Shown here piece after piece: positions 57,098-64,000 of a DNA stretch of 64,000 nt. Numbering within the stretch: position 1 is the first letter of the stretch; each line of letters starts with the position of its first letter. A program made the translations under genes and the position numbers. The notes under the pieces were generated by a model that was given only the letters and a program-made list of their open reading frames with translations, did no database searches and was not told where the DNA came from. Origin of the DNA: Bacteroidales bacterium (GTDB taxonomy: Bacteria > Bacteroidota > Bacteroidia > Bacteroidales > P3); assembly GCA_016292015.1 (NCBI GenBank), contig JAEEZY010000029.1, forward strand, positions 124,001 through 188,000, given 5' to 3'.

Positions 57098-57102
57098 AGG
57101 TA
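57095..57102 (-). promoter_or_regulatory. -7 box for the barrel/S41 operon
   Basis: TACCTTTG on the minus strand (plus-strand CAAAGGTA), an exact TAnnTTTG match. It overlaps the only available start codon of the barrel-protein gene, which is an inconsistency worth noting. Confidence 0.5.
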
Positions 57103-57423
57103 CTACTTTTTCTTGTTACTTTTGTGTTTTGCGATATGTTTCGTATATTTATAATCGCTAACTTGCTGTCCACCTTGGCACTCATCGGCGGGTAGAGTTT
57201 GCCGTCGATAAGCTGCATCGAGCGATAGACTTTCACCTTCGGCTCTGCCTCCAGCTTGGCCACCTTCTCGCGGTCGCTCAGCGGCTTTGTGCCGACCTCG
57301 GCATTCTTTCTTATTAGAATACACCTTCAATAAGTTATATGCACCGTTAGGTTCCTGTCGATGCAGGTAGAATGCTTTTCTCCCTTGCTCATCCATTTCG
57401 TACAACACATCTGTCGGGAACAT
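57103..57423 (-). pseudogene. Frameshifted fragment of a mobile-element polyvalent protein
   Basis: The frame reads MFPTDVLYEMDEQGRKAFYL at its start and then becomes unlikely near YSNKKEC. In the other frame the sequence continues sensibly as NAEVGTKPLSDREKVAKLEA, then VKVYRSMQLIDGKLYPPMSA. These blocks recall C-terminal parts of large polyvalent proteins of Bacteroides conjugative elements. A one-base shift near 57301 separates the two halves, and the gene is cut short at both ends. It marks a past element here. Confidence 0.55.
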
Positions 57424-57605
57424 AATAACACCAATAATTCGCTCAATGTCGTAATATTGGCGGAAATAATTTGAATGACACCAAAAAAAGAAAGGGCGGA
57501 TGCAAGTAATTGGTTGTATTACAAGATTTAGCGGAGATTTTAATAAAAAAGGGAGAAGGCTTCCCGTAAGGGGTTGGTTGATTTTTGATATTTTTTTTTG
57601 TGGGA

Positions 57606-57637
57606 TTTGTTTTGTTGTGATTTATTTTGTATCTTTG
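57606..57637 (+). promoter_or_regulatory. Promoter with no gene behind it
   Basis: TTTG (57606-57609), a 20-nt spacer, then TATCTTTG (57630-57637): a near-consensus promoter. No open frame follows up to 58080. The region 57644-57850 has small hairpins (TGTTACA/TGTAACA at about 57733-57749; CTGATGTATCAG near 57799). It may start a small RNA. The rest of 57424-58080 shows nothing except the 9-nt repeat below. Confidence 0.5.
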
Positions 57638-57921
57638 TAAAGTGAAAAAGTCAGTTGTGTGTCATTGTATGATGCAGTATATCAATCATATAGGGTTGTA
57701 TATGTAGTCTTTTCCACTGTTTTTGGCAGTAGTGTTACAGCTTGTAACATACTGTCAATGAAAGATTAAATCATTCACTTTCGTTTTACTTCTGTATCAC
57801 TGATGTATCAGCGGTGTATTACTATTGTTCTGGGTATAAGGTCTATTCGTGGCATATTTAATACCCCTTAAGGGTTTCTTTAGGTGGGCTCTAGGATGGG
57901 GCTTAGTTTTGTTTTGCTGGG

Positions 57922-58002
57922 TTTTCTAGGCTTTCTAGGTTTTCTAGGCTTTCTAGGTTTTCTAGGCTTTCTAGATTTTCTAGGTTTTCTGGATTTTATG
58001 GG
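57922..58002. repeat. 9-nt tandem repeat (TTTTCTAGG/CTTTCTAGG)
   Basis: Nine units in a row, alternating mostly between TTTTCTAGG and CTTTCTAGG. The minus strand can be read as Arg-Lys-Pro repeats, but no gene is likely. Confidence 0.85.
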
Positions 58003-58080
58003 GTTTAGGGATGTTGTGTGGCTTCGGAGGGTTATGGGGTGGAGGTTTTGGGAGGTATTCCACAATCTGTTGAAATCTTT

Positions 58081-58113
58081 TTTGGTATAAGTTTATAAAA
58101 AGACGTATTTTTG
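58081..58113 (+). promoter_or_regulatory. Promoter of the coiled-coil lipoprotein
   Basis: TTTG (58081-58084), a 21-nt spacer and TATTTTTG (58106-58113). Transcription would begin about 25 nt before the ATG at 58147. Confidence 0.7.
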
Positions 58114-58146
58114 CAGCCTAAACGAAAAACAGTAAAATACAGATAC

Positions 58147-60180
58147 ATGAAAAAGAGCAAGCGTTTATTGATTGTTGCGGCGATGGCCGTGGCTACGGTG
58201 TTCACGACGGTTTCATGCGACAAAAGCGGCGTGAAGGTGTCGGAAAAGGAAATTATCGCAATGCAGGAGCGTTACGACAGCATCATGGAGCAATATGCCA
58301 AGGTGAAGGCTGACAACCAGGAGTTTGACGGCCAGATGGCGAAGAAGGACAGCACCATAAAGGTGCAGGCTGCCGAGATACGCGACCTGCTGGCACAGCT
58401 GCGCAAGGCCAAGAGCGGTCAGCAGTCGGCGGGGGGCAGGCAGCAGGCATCGGCAAGCGGTCAGGCATCGGCAAGTGCCTCGGTGACGGTGGATTGCAGC
58501 AAGCAGGAGGCAGAGCTGCGCTCGAAAGAGTCGGCCATCAAGGAGCTGCAGCGCCGTCTCGATGCACAGGAAAAGGAGATTGCGCAACTGAAGAAGAGCA
58601 GTCAGCAGTCGGCGTCGGCCTCTGCTTCGGCTTCGGCATCGGTTTCGGCCAGCGAGAGCCAGTGCAAGGCACAGGTGGAGAGGCTGCAGAAGCAGGTGTC
58701 GCAGCAGGAGGGCGTGATAGCCAGCCTTAACGGCCAGATTGCTTCGCTCAACACGCAGATTGACGGATTGAACGGCGAGCTGAAGGCGTCGGGGTCGGCA
58801 AAGGCCGATGCATCGGCCAACGTCGCGGCCTTGAACAAGAAGAACGAGAGTCTTACGAAGCAGAACTCAGAGCTGAACACGAAGAACGCACAGCTGAGTG
58901 CCAAGATAACGAAACTGGAGTCGGACATAGCGGCGCTGAACGACCAGATGAAGGCCGTCAGCAGCCAGCAGGCGTCGGTGAGCGCACAGGCCACGGCCAA
59001 CGCCCAGCTGGAGGGGCAGGTGAAGCAGCTGAACGCCCAGCTGGCGCAAGTGGAGAAGTCGAAGGCGCAGCTGGAAGCGCAGTTGGAAGAGTGCAACGGA
59101 CGGGTGTCGAAGCTCGAGGCCTCGACCAGCGCGACGGTGACGGCCAGTGCCGGCGCCACCCAGCAGCTGGAGGCCAAGCTGTCGCAATGCAACGCGAAGT
59201 CGTCGCAGTTGGAGGCCAGCGTGTCAAAGCTTAACGCACGAGTGAAAGAACTTGAAGGCCAGCTTTCTGCCGCACAAAGCGACTTGTCGAAGAAAGACGC
59301 CGAACTGGCTAAAGCCAACGCCTCCGTCTCGGCATCCGCTTCGGCCAACGTCACCGCCAATGCGAAATATGAGCAGCAGATAGCCACCCTGCAAGCGCAG
59401 GTGGAAGGCCAGAAGGCCGAGGTGGCCAAGCTGCAGAAGCAGCTGAACGAGAAAGAGGCCGCGCTGGCAAAGGCGCAGGCCGACGTGACCGCCGCCAACA
59501 AGCAGGCGGAGGCCGCACGGAAAGAGGCCGCCGAGGCGAAAGCCAACGTGTCGGTGTCGGCCTCGGCCAGTGCGACAGCCCCCAGCGCAAGCAGCGTGAA
59601 CCAGAAGCTGACGGAGCTGCAGAAGCTGTGTGACAGCTATGCAGCCGAGATAGAGCGTCTGCGCGCTGAGAACGAGCAGCTGAAGGCCGAGAACGGACAG
59701 CTGCGCAGCGAAAACAACGAACTGCGCAAACTGGACAGCCAGAGTGACAAGATACGTCAGAAGCTGGAGAAGGCCAGCATACTGGTGACCACCGACGTGA
59801 CCGCCACGCCTGGCAAGAGCATCAGTGGCACGGTGGTGAAGGAAGCCACGAAGGGAGGCGACGTGAAGCTGGTGAAGATAGACGCCACGATACTGGACAA
59901 CTATGTGGTTGACCCAGGCACGATAACCATCTATGCACGTATCTCGAACTCGAAGAACCGCCTGGTGAGCAACGAAGGCGCCAACTCGGACACCTTCAAG
60001 AGCGGCGACACCGACATACAATACACCGCCAAGCAGGACATAGAGTTCTGGGGCGGCTCGAGGAAGGTGAGCATAGTGTGGCGCAAGCTCGACAGCGTGG
60101 TGATGGAGGCGGGCCTTTACTGGGTGACGCTCTACGCTAACGGCAACGAGATTGGCAAGGTGAGCTTCACGTTGAAGTAG
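58147..60180 (+). CDS. Long coiled-coil envelope lipoprotein
   Basis: 677 residues from the ATG at 58147. A lipoprotein signal (VFTTVSCDKSG; Cys at about residue 24) is followed by about 500 residues of heptad coiled coil, rich in Ala, Gln, Lys and Glu, broken by stretches of Ser-Ala (SASASASASVSAS and similar) at five or six places. A globular beta domain of about 120 residues (VTTDVTATPGKSISGTVVK...YWVTLYANGNEIGKVSFTLK) closes it. It probably extends from the outer membrane through the periplasm and could act as a spacer or scaffold. No known family is recognised for the whole. Precedes murL by 29 nt. Confidence 0.8.
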   Translation: MKKSKRLLIVAAMAVATVFTTVSCDKSGVKVSEKEIIAMQERYDSIMEQYAKVKADNQEFDGQMAKKDSTIKVQAAEIRDLLAQLRKAKSGQQSAGGRQQASASGQASASASVTVDCSKQEAELRSKESAIKELQRRLDAQEKEIAQLKKSSQQSASASASASASVSASESQCKAQVERLQKQVSQQEGVIASLNGQIASLNTQIDGLNGELKASGSAKADASANVAALNKKNESLTKQNSELNTKNAQLSAKITKLESDIAALNDQMKAVSSQQASVSAQATANAQLEGQVKQLNAQLAQVEKSKAQLEAQLEECNGRVSKLEASTSATVTASAGATQQLEAKLSQCNAKSSQLEASVSKLNARVKELEGQLSAAQSDLSKKDAELAKANASVSASASANVTANAKYEQQIATLQAQVEGQKAEVAKLQKQLNEKEAALAKAQADVTAANKQAEAARKEAAEAKANVSVSASASATAPSASSVNQKLTELQKLCDSYAAEIERLRAENEQLKAENGQLRSENNELRKLDSQSDKIRQKLEKASILVTTDVTATPGKSISGTVVKEATKGGDVKLVKIDATILDNYVVDPGTITIYARISNSKNRLVSNEGANSDTFKSGDTDIQYTAKQDIEFWGGSRKVSIVWRKLDSVVMEAGLYWVTLYANGNEIGKVSFTLK

Positions 60181-60209
60181 TGCGTGGGGCAATAATTCGA
60201 TAGAAACCT

Positions 60210-61574
60210 GTGGTTAGCAACCAGAAAAAATATAACACATATAGGATGACTTTCGGCGAGATGGTGTATGAGAAATACTCTTACGCCATCGACGCCGAAG
60301 GGCTTAGGATGGAGTTCGTCTTCAGGTTGAACGACAAGATTGTGTTCCGTCCGACGGCATCGATACCACGCAGGACATTCTTGGACTTCAACCAGCCCAA
60401 AGAGCTGATGGACACGCTGGTGTTCAACATCGGCATGATAGAGCTGGTGAGCTATTGGAAGAGTGTCTGCCCGAAGGTGGTGAGAGTGCTGCCACAAGGC
60501 CTCGATGACGAACAGGTGGCGTTCTGGAAGAAGATTTATTTCAATGGCCTTGGCGAGTTCTTCTACACCAACGGCATCAAGGCCACGCAAGAGGATTTTA
60601 TGACGATTGAGAGCGGGCAGGAGGCAGGAGGAGAGGGGATGGATCGGAGTAATCAGAGGATTCTGAGTGATCAGAGGGATACTTGGTATCTTGTGCCGAT
60701 TGGGGGCGGGAAGGACTCGGTGGTTACGCTTGAATTGCTGCGAGGGCAGGGGGTGAGGCCGCTGATAATGAATCCGCGCGGTGCGACGACGCTGTGTGCC
60801 GAGCGAGGAGGGTTCACGCCAGAGGAGACACTCGTCATTAACCGCAGGATAGACCCCGTGCTTCTTGACTTGAACGCTAAAGGTTGCCTGAACGGGCATA
60901 CGCCGTTTTCGGCGATGCTGGCTTTCTACACGCTGCTGGCTGCGACCCTGGCAGGGGTACGCAACGTGGCGCTCTCGAACGAGAACAGCGCCAACGAATC
61001 GACGGTGGCGGGCAGCACGGTAAACCACCAGTACTCGAAAAGCCTTGAGTTTGAGAACGACTTCAGGTCGTATGCGGCGAAATATGTCACCGGCGAGGTG
61101 AACTATTTCAGTTTCCTGCGCCCCCTGAGCGAGTTGCAGATAGCGATGCTTTTCTCACGACACGAAAAATATTTCGATGTGTTCAAGAGTTGCAACGCAG
61201 GCAGCAAGCAGGATGTATGGTGTGGCAAGTGCGCCAAGTGCCTGTTTGCGTATATCATACTGTCGCCCTTTATTGAGCCGGAACGGCTGAACGCCATCTT
61301 CGGGAAAGCGATGCTTGACGACTGGGAGCTGCGAGGGTACTTTGAGGAACTGACCGGCCACACGGAGAGCAAGCCATTCGAATGTGTGGGAACCATCAGC
61401 GAGGTGAACACGGCCCTGATGATGGCCAAGCGCCGCTGGTATGCGGACAGGGACGAGCCGAAACTGCTGAAGGCTTTTGACTACAAGGGAGAGATGGTAA
61501 GCACCGAAATGCTGTTCAAAGAACACAACTTGTCGGACAAAGAGCTGGAGTTGCTGAAATCAGCAATCGCCTAA
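60210..61574 (+). CDS. murL: UDP-MurNAc-L-Ala-L-Glu epimerase (MurL)
   Basis: 454 residues from the GTG at 60210; an ATG at 60246 is an alternative. MurL uses ATP to invert the terminal L-Glu of UDP-MurNAc-L-Ala-L-Glu to D-Glu. Visible family marks are the PP-loop-like PIGGGKDSVVTLELL (about residues 167-181), NVALSNENSANESTV, NHQYSKSLEFENDFRSY and the WCGKCAKC cysteine pair. Before the PP loop there are about 20 extra residues (GQEAGGEGMDRSNQRILSDQ) encoded by a 9-nt repeat (60644-60679). The next gene codes a MurD-like ligase, its expected partner. A strong terminator follows. Confidence 0.85.
   Translation: MVSNQKKYNTYRMTFGEMVYEKYSYAIDAEGLRMEFVFRLNDKIVFRPTASIPRRTFLDFNQPKELMDTLVFNIGMIELVSYWKSVCPKVVRVLPQGLDDEQVAFWKKIYFNGLGEFFYTNGIKATQEDFMTIESGQEAGGEGMDRSNQRILSDQRDTWYLVPIGGGKDSVVTLELLRGQGVRPLIMNPRGATTLCAERGGFTPEETLVINRRIDPVLLDLNAKGCLNGHTPFSAMLAFYTLLAATLAGVRNVALSNENSANESTVAGSTVNHQYSKSLEFENDFRSYAAKYVTGEVNYFSFLRPLSELQIAMLFSRHEKYFDVFKSCNAGSKQDVWCGKCAKCLFAYIILSPFIEPERLNAIFGKAMLDDWELRGYFEELTGHTESKPFECVGTISEVNTALMMAKRRWYADRDEPKLLKAFDYKGEMVSTEMLFKEHNLSDKELELLKSAIA
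60644..60679. repeat. 9-nt repeat (TCNGAGNNN)4 inside murL
   Basis: Four units, TCGGAGTAA, TCAGAGGAT, TCTGAGTGA and TCAGAGGGA. Read in the murL frame they give DRSNQRILSDQRD. The same 9-nt word occurs in a different frame in the next gene (63396-63467). Confidence 0.75.
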
Positions 61575-61618
61575 CGACTCCCCGAAGGAGCTTGATGGGA
61601 GTTGAATGGGCGTTAGAT

Positions 61619-61653
61619 GAGAGGTATGAGTTTGAATTCATACCTCCTTTTTT
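61619..61653 (+). terminator. Rho-independent terminator after murL
   Basis: GAGGTATGA (61621-61629) pairs with TCATACCTC (61638-61646); an 8-nt loop and a run of six T's (61648-61653) complete it. Confidence 0.88.
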
Positions 61654-61718
61654 GATTGACGTTATGCTTTTTGGTTATTAAAAAGGTGTAAAATAGTGTT
61701 CAATTGGCAAAAAAAATG

Positions 61719-61726
61719 TATTTTTG
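61719..61726 (+). promoter_or_regulatory. -7 box for the MurD-M20 gene
   Basis: TATTTTTG, matching TAnnTTTG. Transcription would begin near 61733. The -33 element is not clear. Confidence 0.55.
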
Positions 61727-61799
61727 CAATTTATTCTTATAATAAGAAAAGGGAAATACACACATAAAGACCAGTCCGGTCGCACAAAGAATCAATCAG

Positions 61800-64000
61800 T
61801 TGTATTTAGAAAAGGACATAAAGCGGATATTCAACGGCAAACGAGTTTTAATTGCCGGCATGGGGCGCGAGGGCAAGTCGGCGCTGGCGCTGCTTGAGCA
61901 GTTAGGTGTCTGTGCGGAGGTTGAGACGGCGGCGAACAACGAGGCCATACGGGCAGCGTTGACAGACAAGAGGTATGACATGGTGATGAAGTCGCCCGGC
62001 ATTCCGATGCGAGTGTTGAACGACCTGCGCTCGAATGCGGAGGTTACTTCGATGACGGACATCTTTCTGCGGGTGTATGGCGACCAAGTGATAGGGGTGA
62101 CCGGGACGAAAGGGAAGAGTACTACGACATCGTTGATATACAGTGTGTTCAAGGCTGCCGGCTACAATGTGTTGCTTGGCGGCAACATAGGCATACCGCT
62201 GTTTGAGCTGGTCGAGAAGATGGACGTGTCAACGATAGTGGTGGCCGAGCTTTCGTGCCATCAGTTGGAGGGCATACACAGAGGGCCGCATGTGGCGGTG
62301 CTGCTCAACCTGTTTCAGGAACATCTGGATCACTACGAGAGCTATGATGGCTACAAGATGGCGAAGATGCAGATAGGGTTGAGGCAATGTGACGGAGACA
62401 TGTTCATCTATTGCGCAGACAATGATGAGCTGCGAGTTTTGGTGGAAAGCCACCAGGCGGAATTCCGGTCGCTGGTGACAGCCTACTCGGTTGAAGACGA
62501 GCCAATATACGGTAGGGTGACAAGCCGCTTGCCAGGCGAGCACAACAGGAGCAACATACAGGCGGTGGCGCATGTGGCACAGATGTATTGCATCGACGGC
62601 GATGTGTTCAGAAAAGCGGTGACAGAATTCAAAGGACTCGAACATCGACTGGAGTATGTCGGCGCATACAAGAACATAAGGTTCTACAACGATTCGATAT
62701 CGACGATACCGGCAGCATGCGAGGCGGCGGTGAATGCCATCGGAGACGTGCAGACGCTGATACTTGGCGGCTTCGACAGAGGCATTGACTATGAAAGTTT
62801 GGTGGAGTTTGTGATGAAGAGTGAGGTGAGCAATATAGCATTCGTTGGCGAAGCGGGGCGGAGGATGAGCGAACTGGCATCGGAAAGATACCCAGAACTG
62901 TTGGGGAGTAAAAAAGTGCTCAGGGAAGACGACTACAGGAAGATTGTGGATTGGAGCTTTGAGGTTACGGACGAGGGCAAGGTGTGCCTGCTTTCGCCAG
63001 CGGCGGCCAGCTATGACAGTTTCAAGAATTTCGAGGAAAGAGGAGGTGTGTTTAAGAAACTGGTGCGCAGCCATGTTCGGCACGAGCTGCACGCCAATCC
63101 GGGGCTTTCGGGCAACGAGTCGTATGCCCACGACACGATAGTGAAAAGTCTCAAAGCATACGAGGATTGTAGAGTGTTTACGTATGTGGGAGGGAAGGAA
63201 GTGGCTGACACAGATGATGGACAGGATGCGTCTATGGCAAGCGACGAGTTCTTCGGCAGGGTGAGCGGCTACGGAGTGGTGGCGGTGTTTGGCGACAAGC
63301 CCGGTGTGCCGACCATAGCACTGCGAGCAGACACAGACGCGCTACCGATAGACGAAGGCCCGTGTAAGGAGGGAGCTGTTGACATTATTGAGTTGTCGGA
63401 GGATTCGGAGAATTCAGATTATTCGGAGGATTCTGAAAATTCTGAGAATTCTGAGAATTCGGATATACTGGAGCGAAATGTTGACTATTGCTCACGGGTG
63501 AGGGGTGTTTCGCACAAGTGTGGCCACGACGGGCACACGTCCATATTGCTGCGGGTGGCAGACATGATTGCACAAACCCCAGCGGTTTATGCAGAGAAGA
63601 ATATCATGCTCATCTTCCAGCCGGAAGAGGAAACCGGATGCGGGGCGGAAATGATGCTGAAAAGCGGCATAATGCAACGCTACGACATACGGGCCATATA
63701 CGGGTTGCACAACATACCAGGAGTGCCATTGGGCGAAATACTGCTGAGCGGCGACACCTTCGCTGCAGCCTCGGTGGGGGTGAAATACAGCATCACAGGA
63801 AGACAGACACATGCATCGACTCCAGAGAAGGGATTGAATCCCGGTATGGCGGTGGCAGAGATGATTGAGCGGTTCGAGGAACTCAATAGCAGTCGAAGGG
63901 AACAGGCAGCCAAGAACAGTCAGAATGTTCAGAGCACATCGATTCTTCCGAGTATATTGACACCCTGGAGAAACAAAAGCCGAAACAATCAGAACGCCCA
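61800..64000 (+). CDS. MurD-like ligase fused to M20 amidohydrolase (partial, runs off the window)
   Basis: The frame is open from 61746 to the end of the window, at least 733 residues from the TTG at 61800. The first 430 residues are a Mur ligase of the MurD type: Rossmann start RVLIAGMGREGKSALALLE, ATP loop GVTGTKGKSTTTS, ELSCHQLEG, EHLDHYESY, and the C-terminal LILGGFDRGIDY and LLSPAAASYDSF. With MurL upstream it is expected to add L-Glu to UDP-MurNAc-L-Ala. Directly after KNFEERGGVFKKLV comes an M20 peptidase domain (HELHANPGLSGNESYA, ALRADTDALPID, CGHDGHTSILL, FQPEEETGCGAEMM) that has the metal and catalytic residues. The M20 part has two repeat-coded insertions. No ATG lies near the start; an ATA at 61764 is a non-standard candidate. 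Confidence 0.85.
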   Translation, partial: MYLEKDIKRIFNGKRVLIAGMGREGKSALALLEQLGVCAEVETAANNEAIRAALTDKRYDMVMKSPGIPMRVLNDLRSNAEVTSMTDIFLRVYGDQVIGVTGTKGKSTTTSLIYSVFKAAGYNVLLGGNIGIPLFELVEKMDVSTIVVAELSCHQLEGIHRGPHVAVLLNLFQEHLDHYESYDGYKMAKMQIGLRQCDGDMFIYCADNDELRVLVESHQAEFRSLVTAYSVEDEPIYGRVTSRLPGEHNRSNIQAVAHVAQMYCIDGDVFRKAVTEFKGLEHRLEYVGAYKNIRFYNDSISTIPAACEAAVNAIGDVQTLILGGFDRGIDYESLVEFVMKSEVSNIAFVGEAGRRMSELASERYPELLGSKKVLREDDYRKIVDWSFEVTDEGKVCLLSPAAASYDSFKNFEERGGVFKKLVRSHVRHELHANPGLSGNESYAHDTIVKSLKAYEDCRVFTYVGGKEVADTDDGQDASMASDEFFGRVSGYGVVAVFGDKPGVPTIALRADTDALPIDEGPCKEGAVDIIELSEDSENSDYSEDSENSENSENSDILERNVDYCSRVRGVSHKCGHDGHTSILLRVADMIAQTPAVYAEKNIMLIFQPEEETGCGAEMMLKSGIMQRYDIRAIYGLHNIPGVPLGEILLSGDTFAAASVGVKYSITGRQTHASTPEKGLNPGMAVAEMIERFEELNSSRREQAAKNSQNVQSTSILPSILTPWRNKSRNNQNA
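63396..63467. repeat. 9-nt repeat (TCNGANNAT)8 in the M20 domain
   Basis: Eight exact 9-nt units in frame, from TCGGAGGAT to TCGGATATA, coding Ser-Glu-Asp/Asn repeats (SEDSENSDYSEDSENSENSE). They lie between ALRADTDALPIDEGP and RGVSHKCGHDGHT, positions that are normally about ten residues apart. Confidence 0.85.
63920..63955. repeat. Degenerate 9-nt repeat near the end of the window
   Basis: TCAGAATGT, TCAGAGCAC, ATCGATTCT and TCCGAGTAT keep the 9-nt period of the 63396 array. More of the same word (ATCAGAACG) appears at 63987-63995. This probably begins a second insertion in the M20 domain. Confidence 0.5.

Noticed and set aside
57880..58065. Arg-Lys-Pro repeat protein
   Set aside because: It is only the reading of the 9-nt TTTTCTAGG array.
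59224..60192. Long minus-strand frames opposite the coiled-coil gene
   Set aside because: They are shadows of a low-complexity gene with strong codon bias; no start or domain supports them.
62229..63131. A 300-residue open frame on the minus strand
   Set aside because: It is antisense to the MurD-like ligase, which has clear motifs.

Overview
The window looks like chromosomal DNA of a member of the Bacteroidota, most likely order Bacteroidales. The evidence is several promoters of the TAnnTTTG (-7) type, two type IX secretion (T9SS) sorting domains, and many families typical of this phylum: FISUMP lipoproteins, a PCMD-domain protein, DUF6266, an Lnb/DUF4105 lipoprotein N-acyltransferase, DUF3857/transglutaminase proteins, LytTR regulators and C10 peptidases. 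Genus cannot be fixed from the sequence alone. No rRNA, tRNA, CRISPR array, intact insertion sequence or prophage is visible.

Layout. 1-6.4 kb (minus): a DUF4956 membrane protein, a VTC-type polyphosphate polymerase domain protein, two small secreted or lipid-anchored proteins, then a Cthe_2159-like carbohydrate-binding protein with a T9SS-sorted partner. 6.5-14.7 kb: two AraC regulators around three tandem FISUMP lipoproteins, a DUF6266 protein, a PCMD protein and a glycosyltransferase. 14.9-25.5 kb (minus): MBL-fold lipoprotein, PagL-like deacylase, ligA, dapF, an antiporter, a dnaX split by an in-frame amber codon, DUF2147 and queA. 25.8-29.7 kb (plus): yebC, rarA and an ABC-F protein. 29.7-42.4 kb (minus): TPM and LemA proteins, a LytTR regulator, acyl-CoA synthetase, two DUF3857 proteins, Lnb, a C10 protease with a dead M6-like module, and MscS. 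42.4-45.4 kb: an AT-rich accessory patch with a candidate structured RNA and six small genes of unknown function. 45.5-57.1 kb (minus): comEC, xerD, mtgA, hflX, glycosyltransferase, parC, an esterase, an S41 protease and a beta-barrel protein. 57.1-64 kb: a decayed mobile-element gene, a coiled-coil lipoprotein, a MurL epimerase, and a MurD-like ligase fused in frame to an M20 amidohydrolase that runs off the window.

Three things stand out. First, intergenic regions are full of short-period direct repeats (7, 8, 9 and 11 nt units, plus a 55 nt unit). Two of these repeat types also occur in frame inside essential genes (ligA, murL and the murD-M20 fusion), which recalls Rickettsia palindromic elements. 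Second, MurL followed by a MurD-M20 fusion points to the alternative L-Glu route for making UDP-MurNAc-L-Ala-D-Glu, with an added peptidase domain. Third, dnaX carries a single TAG exactly between the gamma-like part and the tau C-terminal part. A close-set direct repeat in the promoter region of the second AraC gene, and the candidate RNA near 43.1 kb, are further regulatory leads.
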